Of a DNA stretch of 64,000 nucleotides, positions 48,780 to 59,914 are shown in pieces. Every line of letters starts with the position of its first letter. Position 1 is the stretch's first letter. This DNA is from Phragmites australis (Eukaryota > Streptophyta > Magnoliopsida > Poales > Poaceae). The notes beneath the pieces were generated by a model that was not told where the DNA came from, ran no database searches, and saw only the letters and a program-made list of their open reading frames with translations. The position numbers were made by a program, and so were the translations under genes. Where the stretch lies: contig NC_084927.1 of the NCBI RefSeq assembly GCF_958298935.1, forward strand, positions 18,980,001 through 19,044,000, written 5' to 3'.

Positions 48780-51700
48780 TGTAGGTGGTAGGCAGAGGCC
48801 TGAAGAACAAGTGGTTCATCGACTCTAGTTGTTCGCACCATATGATCAGAGATGCATCATGGTTCTCAAGCCTCACCCTGATGAAGCAGTACGAGTACAT
48901 TACTTTTGGGGATGATCGGAAAGGAAGGGTGAAAACCAAAGGTATGGTAAGGGTGAATGGGAGGTTTACTCTCAAGGATGTGGCTTTGGTAGAGCATCTG
49001 GGATACAATTTACTTTTTGTATCTCAGTTGTTGAATGAGGACTTGGAAGTGCATTTCAAACATGATACTTCTCGAGTTCTTGATTCTTTCAGGCATTTTG
49101 AATTGCCGGATTTCCAGAGTTAGGAGATTTTTTGGAGCTGATTCTTCTAAGTCTCTTGGTCCTTCTTGTTGTTTGATTGCTCAATCTTCTTCTGAGTTTT
49201 GGATATGGCATAGGAGGTTAGGGCATATGCTTTGATTTGCTTACTCATTTGAGTGCCCTAAGCTTGATCCGATGATTGCCTAAGCTCAAGTTTGAGAAGA
49301 ACCTTGTTTGTGCTTCTTATCGGCATGGCAAGATGGTTTCCACCTCTCATTCACCAGTCAATCTGATGATGAGTGAACGACCAGGAGAACTTCTTTATAT
49401 GGACACCGTTGGTCCTTCCTGGGTTCGTTCGGCTGGTGGGAAGTGGTATATTCTTATCAATGTTAATAATTTCTCTCGCTATTCTTGGGTCTACTTTCTT
49501 GTGAGCAAGGATGAAGTATTCTCACACTTTCGGAGCTTGGTTTTGAGATTGTTCAAATAACTTCCCCGTGCATTAAAAACAATTCACTGTGATAAATGGC
49601 ACTGAGTTCAAGAACTATCTGGTTGAGAGGAAGAATCGGATTTGGTGGAGATGCCTAGGATGATGCTCGATGAGCATAGAACTCTTAGGAAGTTTTGGGG
49701 TGAGGCTATTAGCACAGCTTGCTACATCTCCAATCGGATTCTCTTGCGCTCAATTTTGAATTTGACTTTTTATGAGTTGCGTTTTGGGAGGAAGCCAAAG
49801 GTTTCACATTTGAGAGTTTTTGGCTGTCGATGCTTCATCCTAAAGCGTGGTAATCTTGACAAGTTCGAATTTTGTTCTTCTGATGGTATTTTCTTAGGGT
49901 ATTCACTTTATGGTTATTCTTATAGTGTTCTTAATCTTGACACTAACACTATCATGGAGTCATGTGATGTGACTGTTGGAGCAAGAGTTCGTCTTGCCCC
50001 AATAAGTACGGCGAGAGTTTCTTCTAAGGAGGAGACTCAAGCTTGGAGATAAAGTTTGAGAGAAAGGAACACCACAAATGTATTGATTGTAAAGATATAG
50101 ACTGGGCAAAGGGGGAGTATCACAGGATAACTCTGCAATTATGCTCCTCCGTGCTGTGTTGAGTGTGTCCCCTGCTCAGACGGCCAGGCCCCCTTATTTA
50201 TAGGGTTGGGCGTAGCTTAGCGTGCAAGTTACCACTATGTGCAAAATATCCAGGATAAAACCGAGTTATATAGCCTTATCCTGAATAGCTACTTTTTACC
50301 CTACATAGGAGATAGATATCTACCATAGTAATTGTTGGGGTGCCTGTATCCAAAGGGGTGAGCCCGGCGCCATGATATCAGGGATGTCAGGATAACCCCC
50401 ATTGTACTGGGGTATCAGGACGGCGCCCACTAGCCTAGTTAATTAATGCCGGTCACTTTCTTGCAGAAAAAGGATGACCAGCGTTCCTCTTCTGTTAGAT
50501 CTTTCTTAGGGCCTGATGGCCTACCCCGTAGCCTTCGGGAAGCCTGCTCGAGCCCCGGAGACGAGGGCTCCGGGGGGAGGCATGGCTCCGGGAGATAGAG
50601 GCTTCGGGAGGCATGGATCTAGGAGGTAGTTACTCCGAAGCCAGGAAGTCAAAAAGCGGCCTTCAGGAGATGCGGGTCCATGGGCATGGGCCATGGAAGG
50701 CATGGGGCTGTCAGGGGTCCTTAACAACGACCCCAAACAGTGACTTTTGATGAATCAACCCCTTGTGCTAGCCCTGTTCTTGAGTATGCAGGTGATTAGG
50801 AGATGAGCAAAAGTATCTTTGTAGATGATGATCTTCCAGCTCTCGAGGATGACGAGGATGATCCACTACTTCCTACTACCACACTCACTCCTGAGCTGGT
50901 TCCTACCTCTTCTACACCCGCAGAGGGTCCTGCAGCCTCTACTTCTACTTCAGCTGCTTTCGAGCCTGCACCAGTAGTGCTTGAGGGGGATATCACCTTG
51001 CAGCGTGAAGATCCTCAATACATTTAGTGGCGACACCCTTCACAGATGATGATCGGTGACATTAATGAAAGGGTAACGAGGTCCAAATCTGCTCATTATG
51101 CTCATTTCACTGATTCTACATTTGTTGTTTCTTTTGAGACTCATGATGTTGGACATGCTTTATCTGATTCAAATTGGGTCAATACCATATATGAAGAACT
51201 AGAGAACTTTGAAAGAAACCAAGTTTGAGTCCTTGTAGAGTCACCCCCTAACATTCACACCATAAGCATCAAATGGGTCTTTAAGAACAAACAGAGGGAG
51301 GATGGGTCTGTAGTGAGAAACAAGGCTAGACTTGTGGTTCAAGGATTCACTCAAGTAGAGGGGATAGATTTTGAAGAGACCTTTGCTCCGGTAGCTAGAC
51401 TAGAAGCTATTAGGATCCTCCTTACATTTGCGGCATCCTAAGGGTTCAAGTTGTATCAAATGGATATCAAAAGTATTTTCCTAAATAGTTTCATAGAAGA
51501 AGAGGTCTATATTAAGCAACCCCTAGGTTTTGAACACCCCAAATAGAGTATATAAGCTTCAAAAAAACTTTGTATAGCTTAAGGAGGCGCCTAGAGCATG
51601 GTATGATAGGCTTAAGTCTTTCTTACTACAGCATGGGTATGTGATAGGGGTCGGTGGATAAAAAATTGTTTACTTTTAGGTGTGGTAATGATTTTCTTCT

Positions 51701-52372
51701 CGTTTAAATATACGTGGATGATATCATTTTTGTTGGCTCTTCTGATGCACCTGTGGCTAAGTTTGCAAAAACTATGAGCAAGGAGTTTAAGATGTTGATG
51801 ATGGGAGAGCTCAACTTCTTCCTTGGGCTTCAAACCAAACAATGCAAATAAGGTACATTCGTCCACCAGACGAAGTACATAAAGGACCTGCTAAAGAAGT
51901 TTGACATGAGCGACACAAATCCCTTAGCAACATCGATGGCTACCTCGACTGTGCTTGATCCGGATGAAGATAGCAAGGAGGTAGACTAGTAGGAGTACAG
52001 GAGCATGATTGGCTCTCTCCTGTATCTAACGGTGACAAGACCCGACATTCACTTCGCCATTTGTTTATGTGCCCGCTTCTAAGCATCACCAAGGATTTCT
52101 CATCTCCATGTGGTGATACACATATTGAGGTATCTCAAACATACCCTTGAGTATGGTCTTTGGTTTTTCACATCTTCTTCTCTCTCTCTCTCTCTTCGAG
52201 GTTTTTTGGATGCTGGATGCAGATTTTGCTAGTTGTAGAATTGATAGGAAGAGTACCTACAGTAATTGTCATTTCTTGGGTACCTCTCTTGTTTGTTGGT
52301 CTCCCCGTAAATAGTCTAGTATTACGCAGTCAACTACTGAAGCTGAATATGTTGTTGCTGCTGCTAGCTATT
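48780..52372 (+). pseudogene. Copia B pol remnant
   Basis: The protease piece at 48785-49123 reads WFIDSSCSHHMIRDASWF. The pre-integrase and integrase pieces are at 49150-49560 and 49642-49980 (LRVFGCRCFILKRGNLDKF), interrupted by the solo LTR at 49974-50739 and resumed at 50740. The RT is at about 51230-51850, with [20 protein letters not shown] and the catalytic box intact as YVDDIIF near 51712. The following region MIGSLLYLTVTRPDIHFAI is near 52003, and an RNase H end with TTEAEYVVAAASY stops at the fold-back element. Stops and frameshifts are frequent. Confidence 0.87.
49974..50739. mobile_element. Solo LTR (766 bp) inside Copia B integrase
   Basis: The insert begins TGTTGGAGCAAGAG and ends GACCCCAAACA, with TG...CA ends, and is flanked by the exact 5-bp duplication GTGAC (49969-49973 and 50740-50744). 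Element A has no insert at the same place, and the integrase reading continues after it. No internal domain is present, so it is a solo LTR left by recombination. Its family differs from A, B and C. GC content rises in its second half. Confidence 0.9.
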
Positions 52373-52612
52373 TGTCACGTCTTAAATCCGTAATCATGTA
52401 ATTAAGCCTAACTATGCGTTATTAATGTCATTATTAATTTTGGTGCAATTTATTTAGGTACACTAGAGCACTTCGTTACAAGTCAATCAAATGAGAGAAA
52501 GAAATTTGAGAGAGAAAGGAATAGAATTCGTAGCTAAAATGGACTATTCTCTAACACGTGGACCCCACCAGATAGGCTAACCACCCATCTCTCAAGGGGC
52601 AGGAGCCCACCT

Positions 52613-52689
<77 letters not shown>

Positions 52690-54358
52690 TAGCTCACTCT
52701 CTCCCTCACCCGTGCTCCAACCGGCCAAGGAGCAAGAGCTCCCCTTCTCTCAAGCTCCCTCTCTCTTTCTCTCTCGAATCCACACTCTAGAAGCCGAATT
52801 GAGGTACATATGTGGTACTCATATGATCACTAGCTCATGAGCTTCCCATTCATCCAATTCATTTTTGTTTTTCCAGAAGATTCAAGACGGTTTTGACTCA
52901 TTTTGGTGTTCTTGGTTAAAGAACGAGGAGCACCGGCGTTCTTCCTCTACCTCTGCGTTTCCTCCATCTCCCTATGGTCACCCACCTCCACAAGCACCGT
53001 GGGTAAGTCCCTTAGGCTTCCCCTAGTGTGAATGCGTGATTTGGTTAGTTGATTTCGAGTTGGAGCAAAGTTATTGAGTTCTTGAGCTTTGGAGCTAAAA
53101 TGAGGATTTTGGTGAGATTTTATTTAGGAATCGTGTTGCTATGTTGGTGAGTGAGTTCTAGACTCTATGAACTATCTCAAACATGTCCCCCTTTTTGGTT
53201 TGGAGAGGCTCGCAAATCAAATCGGCCGAGATTTTCCCCTTGAAGCAGCCTCTCTGGACAACCCGAATAATCTAAATCGAATTAACTCAGACCCTTCGGG
53301 TTTAACCCGAACTCTAGGTGAGGATGCTTGGTTAAAAGCACCATGAATTACCCGGACCCTCCGGGTTTAACCCGGACTATCCGGGTTAGGCAGACTTGCA
53401 CTTCTCGATGATTTTCCTCGAGAAGTGCAAAGGGTTCGAGACTCAACTTGCACCCTAAACCCTAACGATTTCTTAGCACAATTCATCGGGATTTTCACTA
53501 GGCTACCCGGACTATCCAAGTTGTCCACAGAGGTTGCTTCGAGGGGGAAAACTCAGCCAATTTGATTTGCGAGCCTCTCTAAACCAAAGGGAAACCTGTT
53601 TGAGATAGTTCATATGGTTTAGAACTCACTCACCAATCTAACAACACGATTCCTAGTACAAAAATCATTTGAATCCTCTCTTTTTGCTCCAATGCTCAAG
53701 AACTCGAGAACTCCGCAAACTTAGCTCCAAACTCGAAATCGACCCACCAATTCATGCATTCTTGCCGAGGGAAGCCTAAGGGACTTACCCATGGTGCTTG
53801 TGGAGATTGGTGACCACCGGATGATGAAGAAATAGCCTAGGAAGAGGAGTCCAATCGCGGTTCTTCATGCTTCAAGCAAGAACACCAAGAGTGTCAAGAA
53901 TAGCTCGAATCATTTGAAAAACGAAAATGAATTAGATAGATGAGGAGCTTAGGAGCTAGTGATCATGTGAATACCACATGTGTACCTCGATTCGGCTTCT
54001 AGAGGTAGGAATCGAGGGAGAAAGAGAGAGAGAGCTTGAGAGAGAGGGGGCTACTCTCTCCTTAGCCGGTTGGAAATGGGAGGGAGTGAGAGAGAGCATG
54101 GTGGGAGTGAGTGGGTGGGGGTTGCTGCCCCAAGAGGATATAGGGTGGTTGGCCACTCATGTGGGCCCCACATGCTAGAGAAAGAAGCCTATTTCAACTA
54201 CGAATTTATTTTTTTCTTTCACGAATTTCTTTCTCTCATCCAATTGATTTAAAAATCAAGTGCTCTAATACTCTAAAACAAAATTACTCAAAATTAAACC
54301 TAATGCTTATGAAACATGATTAGGCTTAATTAAGTAATTACAGCTTGGGGATGTGACA
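52373..54358. mobile_element. Fold-back element: 2-kb near-complete inverted repeat
   Basis: The ends read TGTCACGTCTTAAATCCGTA (left) and TGTCACATCCCCAAGCTGTA (right, reverse complement). The two arms of about 950-1000 bp match throughout, for example AGAGCACTT, ATGAGAGAAAGAAATT, CTCTAGAAGCCGAATTGAGG versus its complement at 53985, GTAAGTCCCTTAGGCTTCCC versus 53770, and GAGGCTCGCAAATCAAAT versus 53560. The centre is a small hairpin CACTTCTCGAnnnnnnnnnTCGAGAAGTG near 53400-53425. No transposase is visible. The flanks do not match each other: RNase H of Copia B on the left and mid-LTR on the right. Confidence 0.85.
52614..52686. repeat. (CT)n microsatellite in the fold-back element
   Basis: About 36 CT units. 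The opposite arm has only short GA runs at the matching place (about 54018-54050), so this tract expanded after the arms diverged. Confidence 0.97.
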
Positions 54359-55611
54359 TCTAATGTTGTGCAGGTGATGGATGCAACTTTGCGGCCAATG
54401 ACAGGATGATCGGGGCCAAGCGGGGTGCTTGGTGCCAGACGATCGATGAGGCTAGACAGAGTCAAGGGGTGATCCTAGCTATGTACATGGAGGCCAAACA
54501 AAGCATGGAAGTAAGGATGAAGATGACGTGTTGACAAAGTCACGCGAAGGGGGTGCCGGTGCAAGTAACAAGGCGGCCCGAGGGATCAGAAGTGGGAGAG
54601 ACTTCCCGGCGATCAAGATCGCAAGACAGAGTACACACGTTGACATCAGGATGCTTGCTTGAGGTCAAAGCAAGCAGCAGTGAGTCACGTTTTGAGAAAC
54701 GTGCAAGGTGGTTTCGCGGATTAGTCTTAAAACTATAGAGGAATGGAGTGCACGTAGCATCATAGTGAAGCAAGCGTCGAGACGAAGCTAAGTCATGAAG
54801 GAGTCACAGCCTTTCGATGGACGGAGCGGAAAATGGACCAAAGTGGCCCAGTGGTAGGTAGGAGGTCATTGTAAGAGAGGGGTATTTTGGAAATAAGAAA
54901 ATTTAAGGGATAAGACACATTCATAGGCCTATAAATAGAGGGGTAGGCTGTAGGATAGCTTTGAGCCAGAGAGCCTAGTGATAGGTTTTTAGAGTAGAGG
55001 AGAGGATAGACTTAACCTTTGTAATAGGTTAGAACTTTTGTGAGAAGAATATACTTTGCAATCTGTCTAAAATAGGGTTAACCTTTGTGCTTAATGAAGT
55101 TGATTTTCTCATATGATCTTTTGTCCATCTCCTTCTTTTGGTTCTCTTGCTTCTGTTGCAAGTTTTCTTTTTCGGTTTTAATTTTCGTTTTCCTTTCTGA
55201 GCTATAGTTTTTCCACCCTTATGAAGTTGATGTCGGGGCATAAAATGCGCGTACAATAGTACAAATTTGGGTCTTGCATTTTTTTTCCTCTAAGTTATCA
55301 ATGTGGAGAGTTTCTTCATCTAGTAATTATCTTCTTGAGTTTCTTTCAAAGTTGCAGCCTTTTTTGTGACTATGTTCATGGAATGGTCTTAAATAGAACC
55401 TTGTGTTCATATCTCATTCATAGAGTCACATGTTATCGATTCTTTTCTTTGTTTCTCTCTATTTGCTTCTACTTGAATTTTTCAGGTGTGTTGGGCGACA
55501 CAAAGGAGAAGGCCATCCGATTCAAAAGAATTTGGTGATGCGCTTATCCTATTCACCCCCCTCTAGTCGTCACTCTCAATCCTACAATTAATATCAGAGC
55601 CGGTTTGATCA
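54359..55611 (+). mobile_element. LTR fragment of the A/B Copia family followed by a primer site
   Basis: From TCTAATGTTGTGCAGGTGAT the sequence equals the second part of the LTR of Copia B (from 45391) and ends TCTCAATCCTACA at 55586. It is then followed by ATTAATATCAGAGCCGG, a decayed tRNA-Met primer site, and a few bases of leader. Primer sites follow 5' LTRs only, so this is the 5' LTR of a further element whose internal part is gone, not the 3' LTR of element B. Confidence 0.8.
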
Positions 55612-55672
55612 CCTCAGGAACAACCAGCGGCAGGTGTCGATGCTCGGTGTTGAACCTCGGGGGCTGCGTCGG
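55612..55672 (+). pseudogene. Short remnant of NFD4-like exon 1
   Basis: ACAACCAGCGGCAGGTG and CTCGGGGGCTGCGTCGG align with 61518-61576 in exon 1 of copy C (the codons for YNQRQVAALGV through DLGDCVG), with small gaps. The similarity starts right at the LTR-leader junction and ends after about 60 bp. It may belong to copy B or to a fourth copy. Confidence 0.6.
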
Positions 55673-56547
55673 CTTAGACCCAATTTGGCAGACCTCTAAC
55701 TTCCAGCGCCACATTAGATTTTAAAGTTATAGGCCATAATAAAGTTGTTTAAATTACTATTTTTAATTTAAAATAAAAATAAGATGGCTGACAAAATACC
55801 CTCAGTATACACATAGCTTCAGCTCCACGAATTTCTGGATCTAGGAATACCCAGCTTCAAAAAAATTTGAAGCTGGAGCTCTACCAAACATGTCCTTAAT
55901 CGCCAGCACGCTCTCGACCGTGCTCCATATCACCATCCTTACCTCTTTGGCTATTAGGCTGCTCCATGCCTCAATTTCTTGTTTGGCTTGTAATGGAAAT
56001 CAAGAGAGGGTGTTTAACAAGAAATTCTTATCCACCATTTGCTTTGTGAGTTTTAAAGTGGGAAATTGTAACATAAGTCACACTAAAAAGTGGAGCTGCA
56101 TCCATCTTCTATTAACAACACAGTTTTCATCCAATTATCACCCCTCCCTTTGGGTTTAAAATGGTGAGAGTTAGCCTCTCAAATTCCCTTCCCCGTCCCA
56201 CCAAAATTTCCATTCCCACTAATCGTAGTCCCTGAGCCGCCATTTACCATTATGAGCAGTCCATTTTACCCCTAAAATTGAAAATTCTATATTACCTGCA
56301 ACCATCCATGAGACGACCACCGTGAATGGTTGTTCTTGGTAGTCATGATAGTAAGGGGCCAACAACAGTGGAGGCGGAGCTGTTCATACTATTTCGTCTT
56401 GTCCTTATCGTTATTCACGCTACATTGTCGCTTGTAGTGCTGCCCAAGTCATCTAGGGACAACAAGCTCCTCAAATTGCCCTTTCGGGTAGCATGATGCT
56501 CACCACGATGAGCGTGTTCAGTGCCACAAGCTACAGTTGTGATGCTT
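55673..56547. other. Intergenic with a DNA-transposon end
   Basis: No gene seen. Around 55810-55893 lie AGCTTCAGCTCC and the terminal phrase GGACATGTTTGGTAGAGCTC (reverse complement), typical of PIF/Harbinger or hAT ends in grasses. The partner end was not found. Confidence 0.4.
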
Positions 56548-56841
56548 AGGGTCTATTTATTTGAGCTTAGACTTTTCCAAAAATTGTTTTTGGTTGTTGA
56601 CCTTAGAGAATCTATTTCTCCAAATCTGCTTCTATAAAAGTTGTATCTATTTGGCAACTATGCTTTTATATGGTCCAACTGATAGCTTTTGAGCTGAATA
56701 AAATATGCAATGTCTATATTGCCCATGACTATTTGGAGTGAATGTATATGTTTATGTAAACTATTTTAGTCATTGTTGTTAATATTTGGAGAAAAAACTA
56801 ATATATAAAGTGTATATATATATATGTAACTAGTACTATTA

Positions 56842-57102
56842 TTAGAAATGTAAATATTGACCATTCATATATTTTGATTTTCCAAAACATGCGTGAGTCC
56901 AAAAATATGTTGTGATCATTCTCTTGATTACAAAGTGTGGAACCATATCAGATATGGGTATGACAACAGGAATATGAGTACCATCTATTGCTCCTATATA
57001 TGTAACCATTAAAGTGTGATGAAAAACGGGTATGTTTGAGTCTTGAATGCAATTGTCTAAACTTAAGATCTCTTGATTTGATAATATGCACACGGCTAAC
57101 AT
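56842..57102 (-). pseudogene. PIF/Harbinger transposase fragment
   Basis: The minus-strand reading has YIGAIDGTHIPVV, the signature around the first catalytic Asp of the DDE domain in PIF/Harbinger transposases, followed by a decayed continuation (TTYFWTHACF). Upstream readings at 57103-57250 are in other frames. A possible terminal repeat GGGTCTATTTATTTGAGC starts at 56548. It is a dead relic. Confidence 0.65.
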
Positions 57103-58234
57103 ATTTTAACACGTGTCAACTTTCTATTGGTAGTCTTTGTAGATCTCTCAAACTGATTGTCAACTTGGCTAATAGATTATGGATCACCAAGAGTCTATAA
57201 AAACATTCCTAAGCATTCGATAGAAATCATACCAATAGTTGACTATAAACTATAGTTTGTCACCAATGTGTCATGCAAACTATAAAAACTGGTGTGGTCA
57301 TCCTAAACATTTTGTAACAAGACTTGGGATTATTCAAAGTTCTAATAACCCAATCATAACATGATAATACATCTGGTTGTCTCCTATTTGATTAGTTGGA
57401 GAAAGTTTCATAGTATTACATATCAAAAACTTTTGCTACAACTAACCATGTCTTTATCAGTTGCTGGTGCCTCAATTTAATATCCAATTGTACATCATAC
57501 TCATCATCACACCTATCATTTGTATTGTTGCTTGAACTCAATATAGTTGAAGGTTCATATAAGGAAACACATAAAATACAAGGTTCATACAATATAGTTG
57601 AATGTAAATATAAGGAAACACATAAAATAGATTAAGGTATATACAGTTGAAGGTTCATAAAAGGATATAGTGCAAACCAAAAGATAATGGTTCTAGGCAA
57701 CAAATATTGGTGAAATAGAAGTTATAGTTCTAGGCAACAGATGATAGCGAGGTTTCCGTAGCCACCGCCTGTTGTGTCACCTGGTGAGCGGTGGGCGCAG
57801 GAGCGAGGTTGTGTGGGGTCGAGTGAAGGAGCGTTTGTCTAATATTTGAGGGATGACAATAGTGGATAAATTCTTCAAAATCGAGGCCTACTCTCGTATC
57901 TTCACCCCGTTCGGTTGAGAAGCCTACGAATAAGTTTCCCTAAAGGAATCAGAATAAAAAAAAAAGCTTTTTTTACAAGAACTTGTATTCAAACATTAGC
58001 TAAAGCTTGTTTGTGGTATGTTGTTTGGTACGCGATAATTTTGCAGAAATTTCATCTCAGTTTTTATGAACATTTCAACTCTCAAAGCAGAGTGTGGACC
58101 TCACGCTCCAAAAGGGGCCATTAAACTGCACATTGGTCTTTCGATTTCTTGGAATGGTGTCGGGGCAGAGGAAGAAGGGGGCGGAGGGAGATAGGTGAGC
58201 AGAAGAAGGCAACGACCCCTCGCCCGTTAGCATC
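57103..58234. other. Intergenic, AT-rich
   Basis: No gene. It partly belongs to the Harbinger relic. ATATAGTTGAAGGTTCATA-like phrases recur three times at about 57543, 57592 and 57642. Confidence 0.4.
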
Positions 58235-59300
58235 GTCCCTTATGGAACTAGTCATCCGTTGTAGTTTAGTTTGTCAACTTGATCTAACAATGTAAATCAG
58301 GTTCCAGCTATATATACGCACGTCCACGAGAAAAAGCAAAATGAAATATTTTCCTTAGCCTGCTCGTGATATAATAACTGCATATATCTTGCGCTTAGTT
58401 GTCAGCATCGTAAAACCCATATGTTAACAGGCCGACCAGAAGAAGATAGCATAATTTCGGTGTGAAAGGACATGAGGAAACACGCTGGATTTTTTTTTCC
58501 CATTCCCTGACCAAATTGTATATTTCTACCTTAATTTTTATGCAGCGAATTGAAAGAACCATGTGATTATGTATCATAGTCAGCATGTCAAATCCTCACG
58601 GAGTACTCGTCGGTTCCTGCCATCGTTGACATTATGCCCACGAGATATAAATGATTTTGAGTTGTTTGTCTTAGTCCTAAATTTCTGTCATATATCAGAG
58701 TTATGAAAGTTTGGAGGATCGCATCACACACAGAACAGCAGTTTCTTTTTTTAGACCAAATTTTCTTTCTCTTTCTAGATGACAGCATGTTAGGCTAGCT
58801 TAGTTTGCTCTTCTCAAAGACTTTTTTTATATAAAAAAGAGTTTCTCAAAGACCTAAAAGAAGGAAAAGAAAAAGAAATGGCAACCTGCATAGATGCAAA
58901 ATACAAAATTAATAACAATTTGTTCTCTCTTTTTTTAGACCAAGTTGTTCTCTCTAAAAAGTCACATAAATTAATGGCAACTAGTTGGCTCTATCTCTTC
59001 TCAAAGACTCACAAGAAAAATTAGTAAGGCCACGGGCTTGGCTGTAAAATGCAGAATTAACAACTCGTTTTATTTTAGACTGCTTTCAAAAAGGGCACAT
59101 GCTAGGGCAACTAGTTTGCCCTTCTGAAAGGCCAACAAGAAAAGGCAAAGCAACTAGATTGGTTGTAAAATGCAGAATTAACAAGAACATGTTTCCTTCT
59201 TATTTAGACCAAATTCATTTCTTTCTAAGAGCACATGTTAGGAGCGGAAAGGGGAAAAGGGAGAAAATGAAAACAAAACAATTGGCTTCGCTGAAAAGTG
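58235..59300 (+). promoter_or_regulatory. Upstream block of NFD4-like copy C
   Basis: This is the third copy of the block at 26390 and 43960. Phrases such as AGACTCACAAGAAAA, GGCAACTAGTTGGCTC and TAAAATGCAGAATTAACAA recur several times inside it (58880-59280), pointing to local duplication of about 100-bp units. Its retention upstream of each gene copy suggests it was part of the duplicated segment. Confidence 0.5.
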
Positions 59301-59911
59301 TAAGATTACGCTGATTGGCCCATTTCGCTTGTTTGTATATAGATTTTTACCTGGACAACTGAACAGTATTTTTTTAAACCATATATATCATAGTAGCACC
59401 GTTGAAATGTATGGGACCGAAGTCATCCCATATCCGTTCAGCCCCCTGCCGCGAGCCCATCTCTCGCGCACTGCACGAACCAAGAGCAGGCGGCCGACAT
59501 GGCCCCAACAGGTGGGTGGTACCGCCCCACGAGCAGGCGGCCAATGCCACAACCCCAAGAGCCTCCAACCGTCACAAGTAAGAGCAGCATGCGGACGCGA
59601 ACGTGCCTTCCAGCTGAACTACTGAAGGACCAAGGTGGCGATAGGAGAGGACCCTCCAGTTGGGGGAACGGTGGAGCTGGACGCGAAGGGCTCCAACTCA
59701 ACGACGCGGAGCCGACACGTCTGCTCTAAGTTACCACAAAAGATTTCAATACAATATAGGAGAGCGAGAAATATAGGCTGAGATTTAAGGGATCGGCTGG
59801 AGAGTAAAGAGATATATGAGACAAATATTAAAAAAAGATTTTTATATGAAAATATATGATGAATTTTAAGAAAACTGTTGGAGATGTTCTTACAAGTCAG
59901 CTATTCGCTAT
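59301..59911. other. Unclassified insert with GC-rich core
   Basis: A GC-rich part at 59430-59730 with gene-like composition has overlapping chance ORFs on both strands and no recognisable protein. An AT-rich tail with GAGATATATGAGA and GGAGATGTTCTTACA follows. It is probably another transposon with acquired DNA. Confidence 0.35.
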
Positions 59912-59914
59912 TTA

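Larger units (their letters stand above)
44702..52372 (+). mobile_element. Copia LTR retrotransposon B (same family as A), degenerate
   Basis: On the plus strand: 5' LTR 44702-46298, a tRNA-Met primer site TGGTATTAGAGCC at 46301, then gag, protease, integrase, RT and the start of RNase H. The end is cut off by the fold-back element at 52373. Encoded peptides closely match those of element A, which lies in the opposite direction. A 766-bp solo LTR interrupts the integrase C-terminal region. The LTR has lost about 300 bp relative to the copy at 54359-55586. Confidence 0.9.

Noticed and set aside
59374..59729. ORFs on both strands in a GC-rich insert
   Set aside because: Multiple overlapping frames, no motif, and a probable transposon interior.
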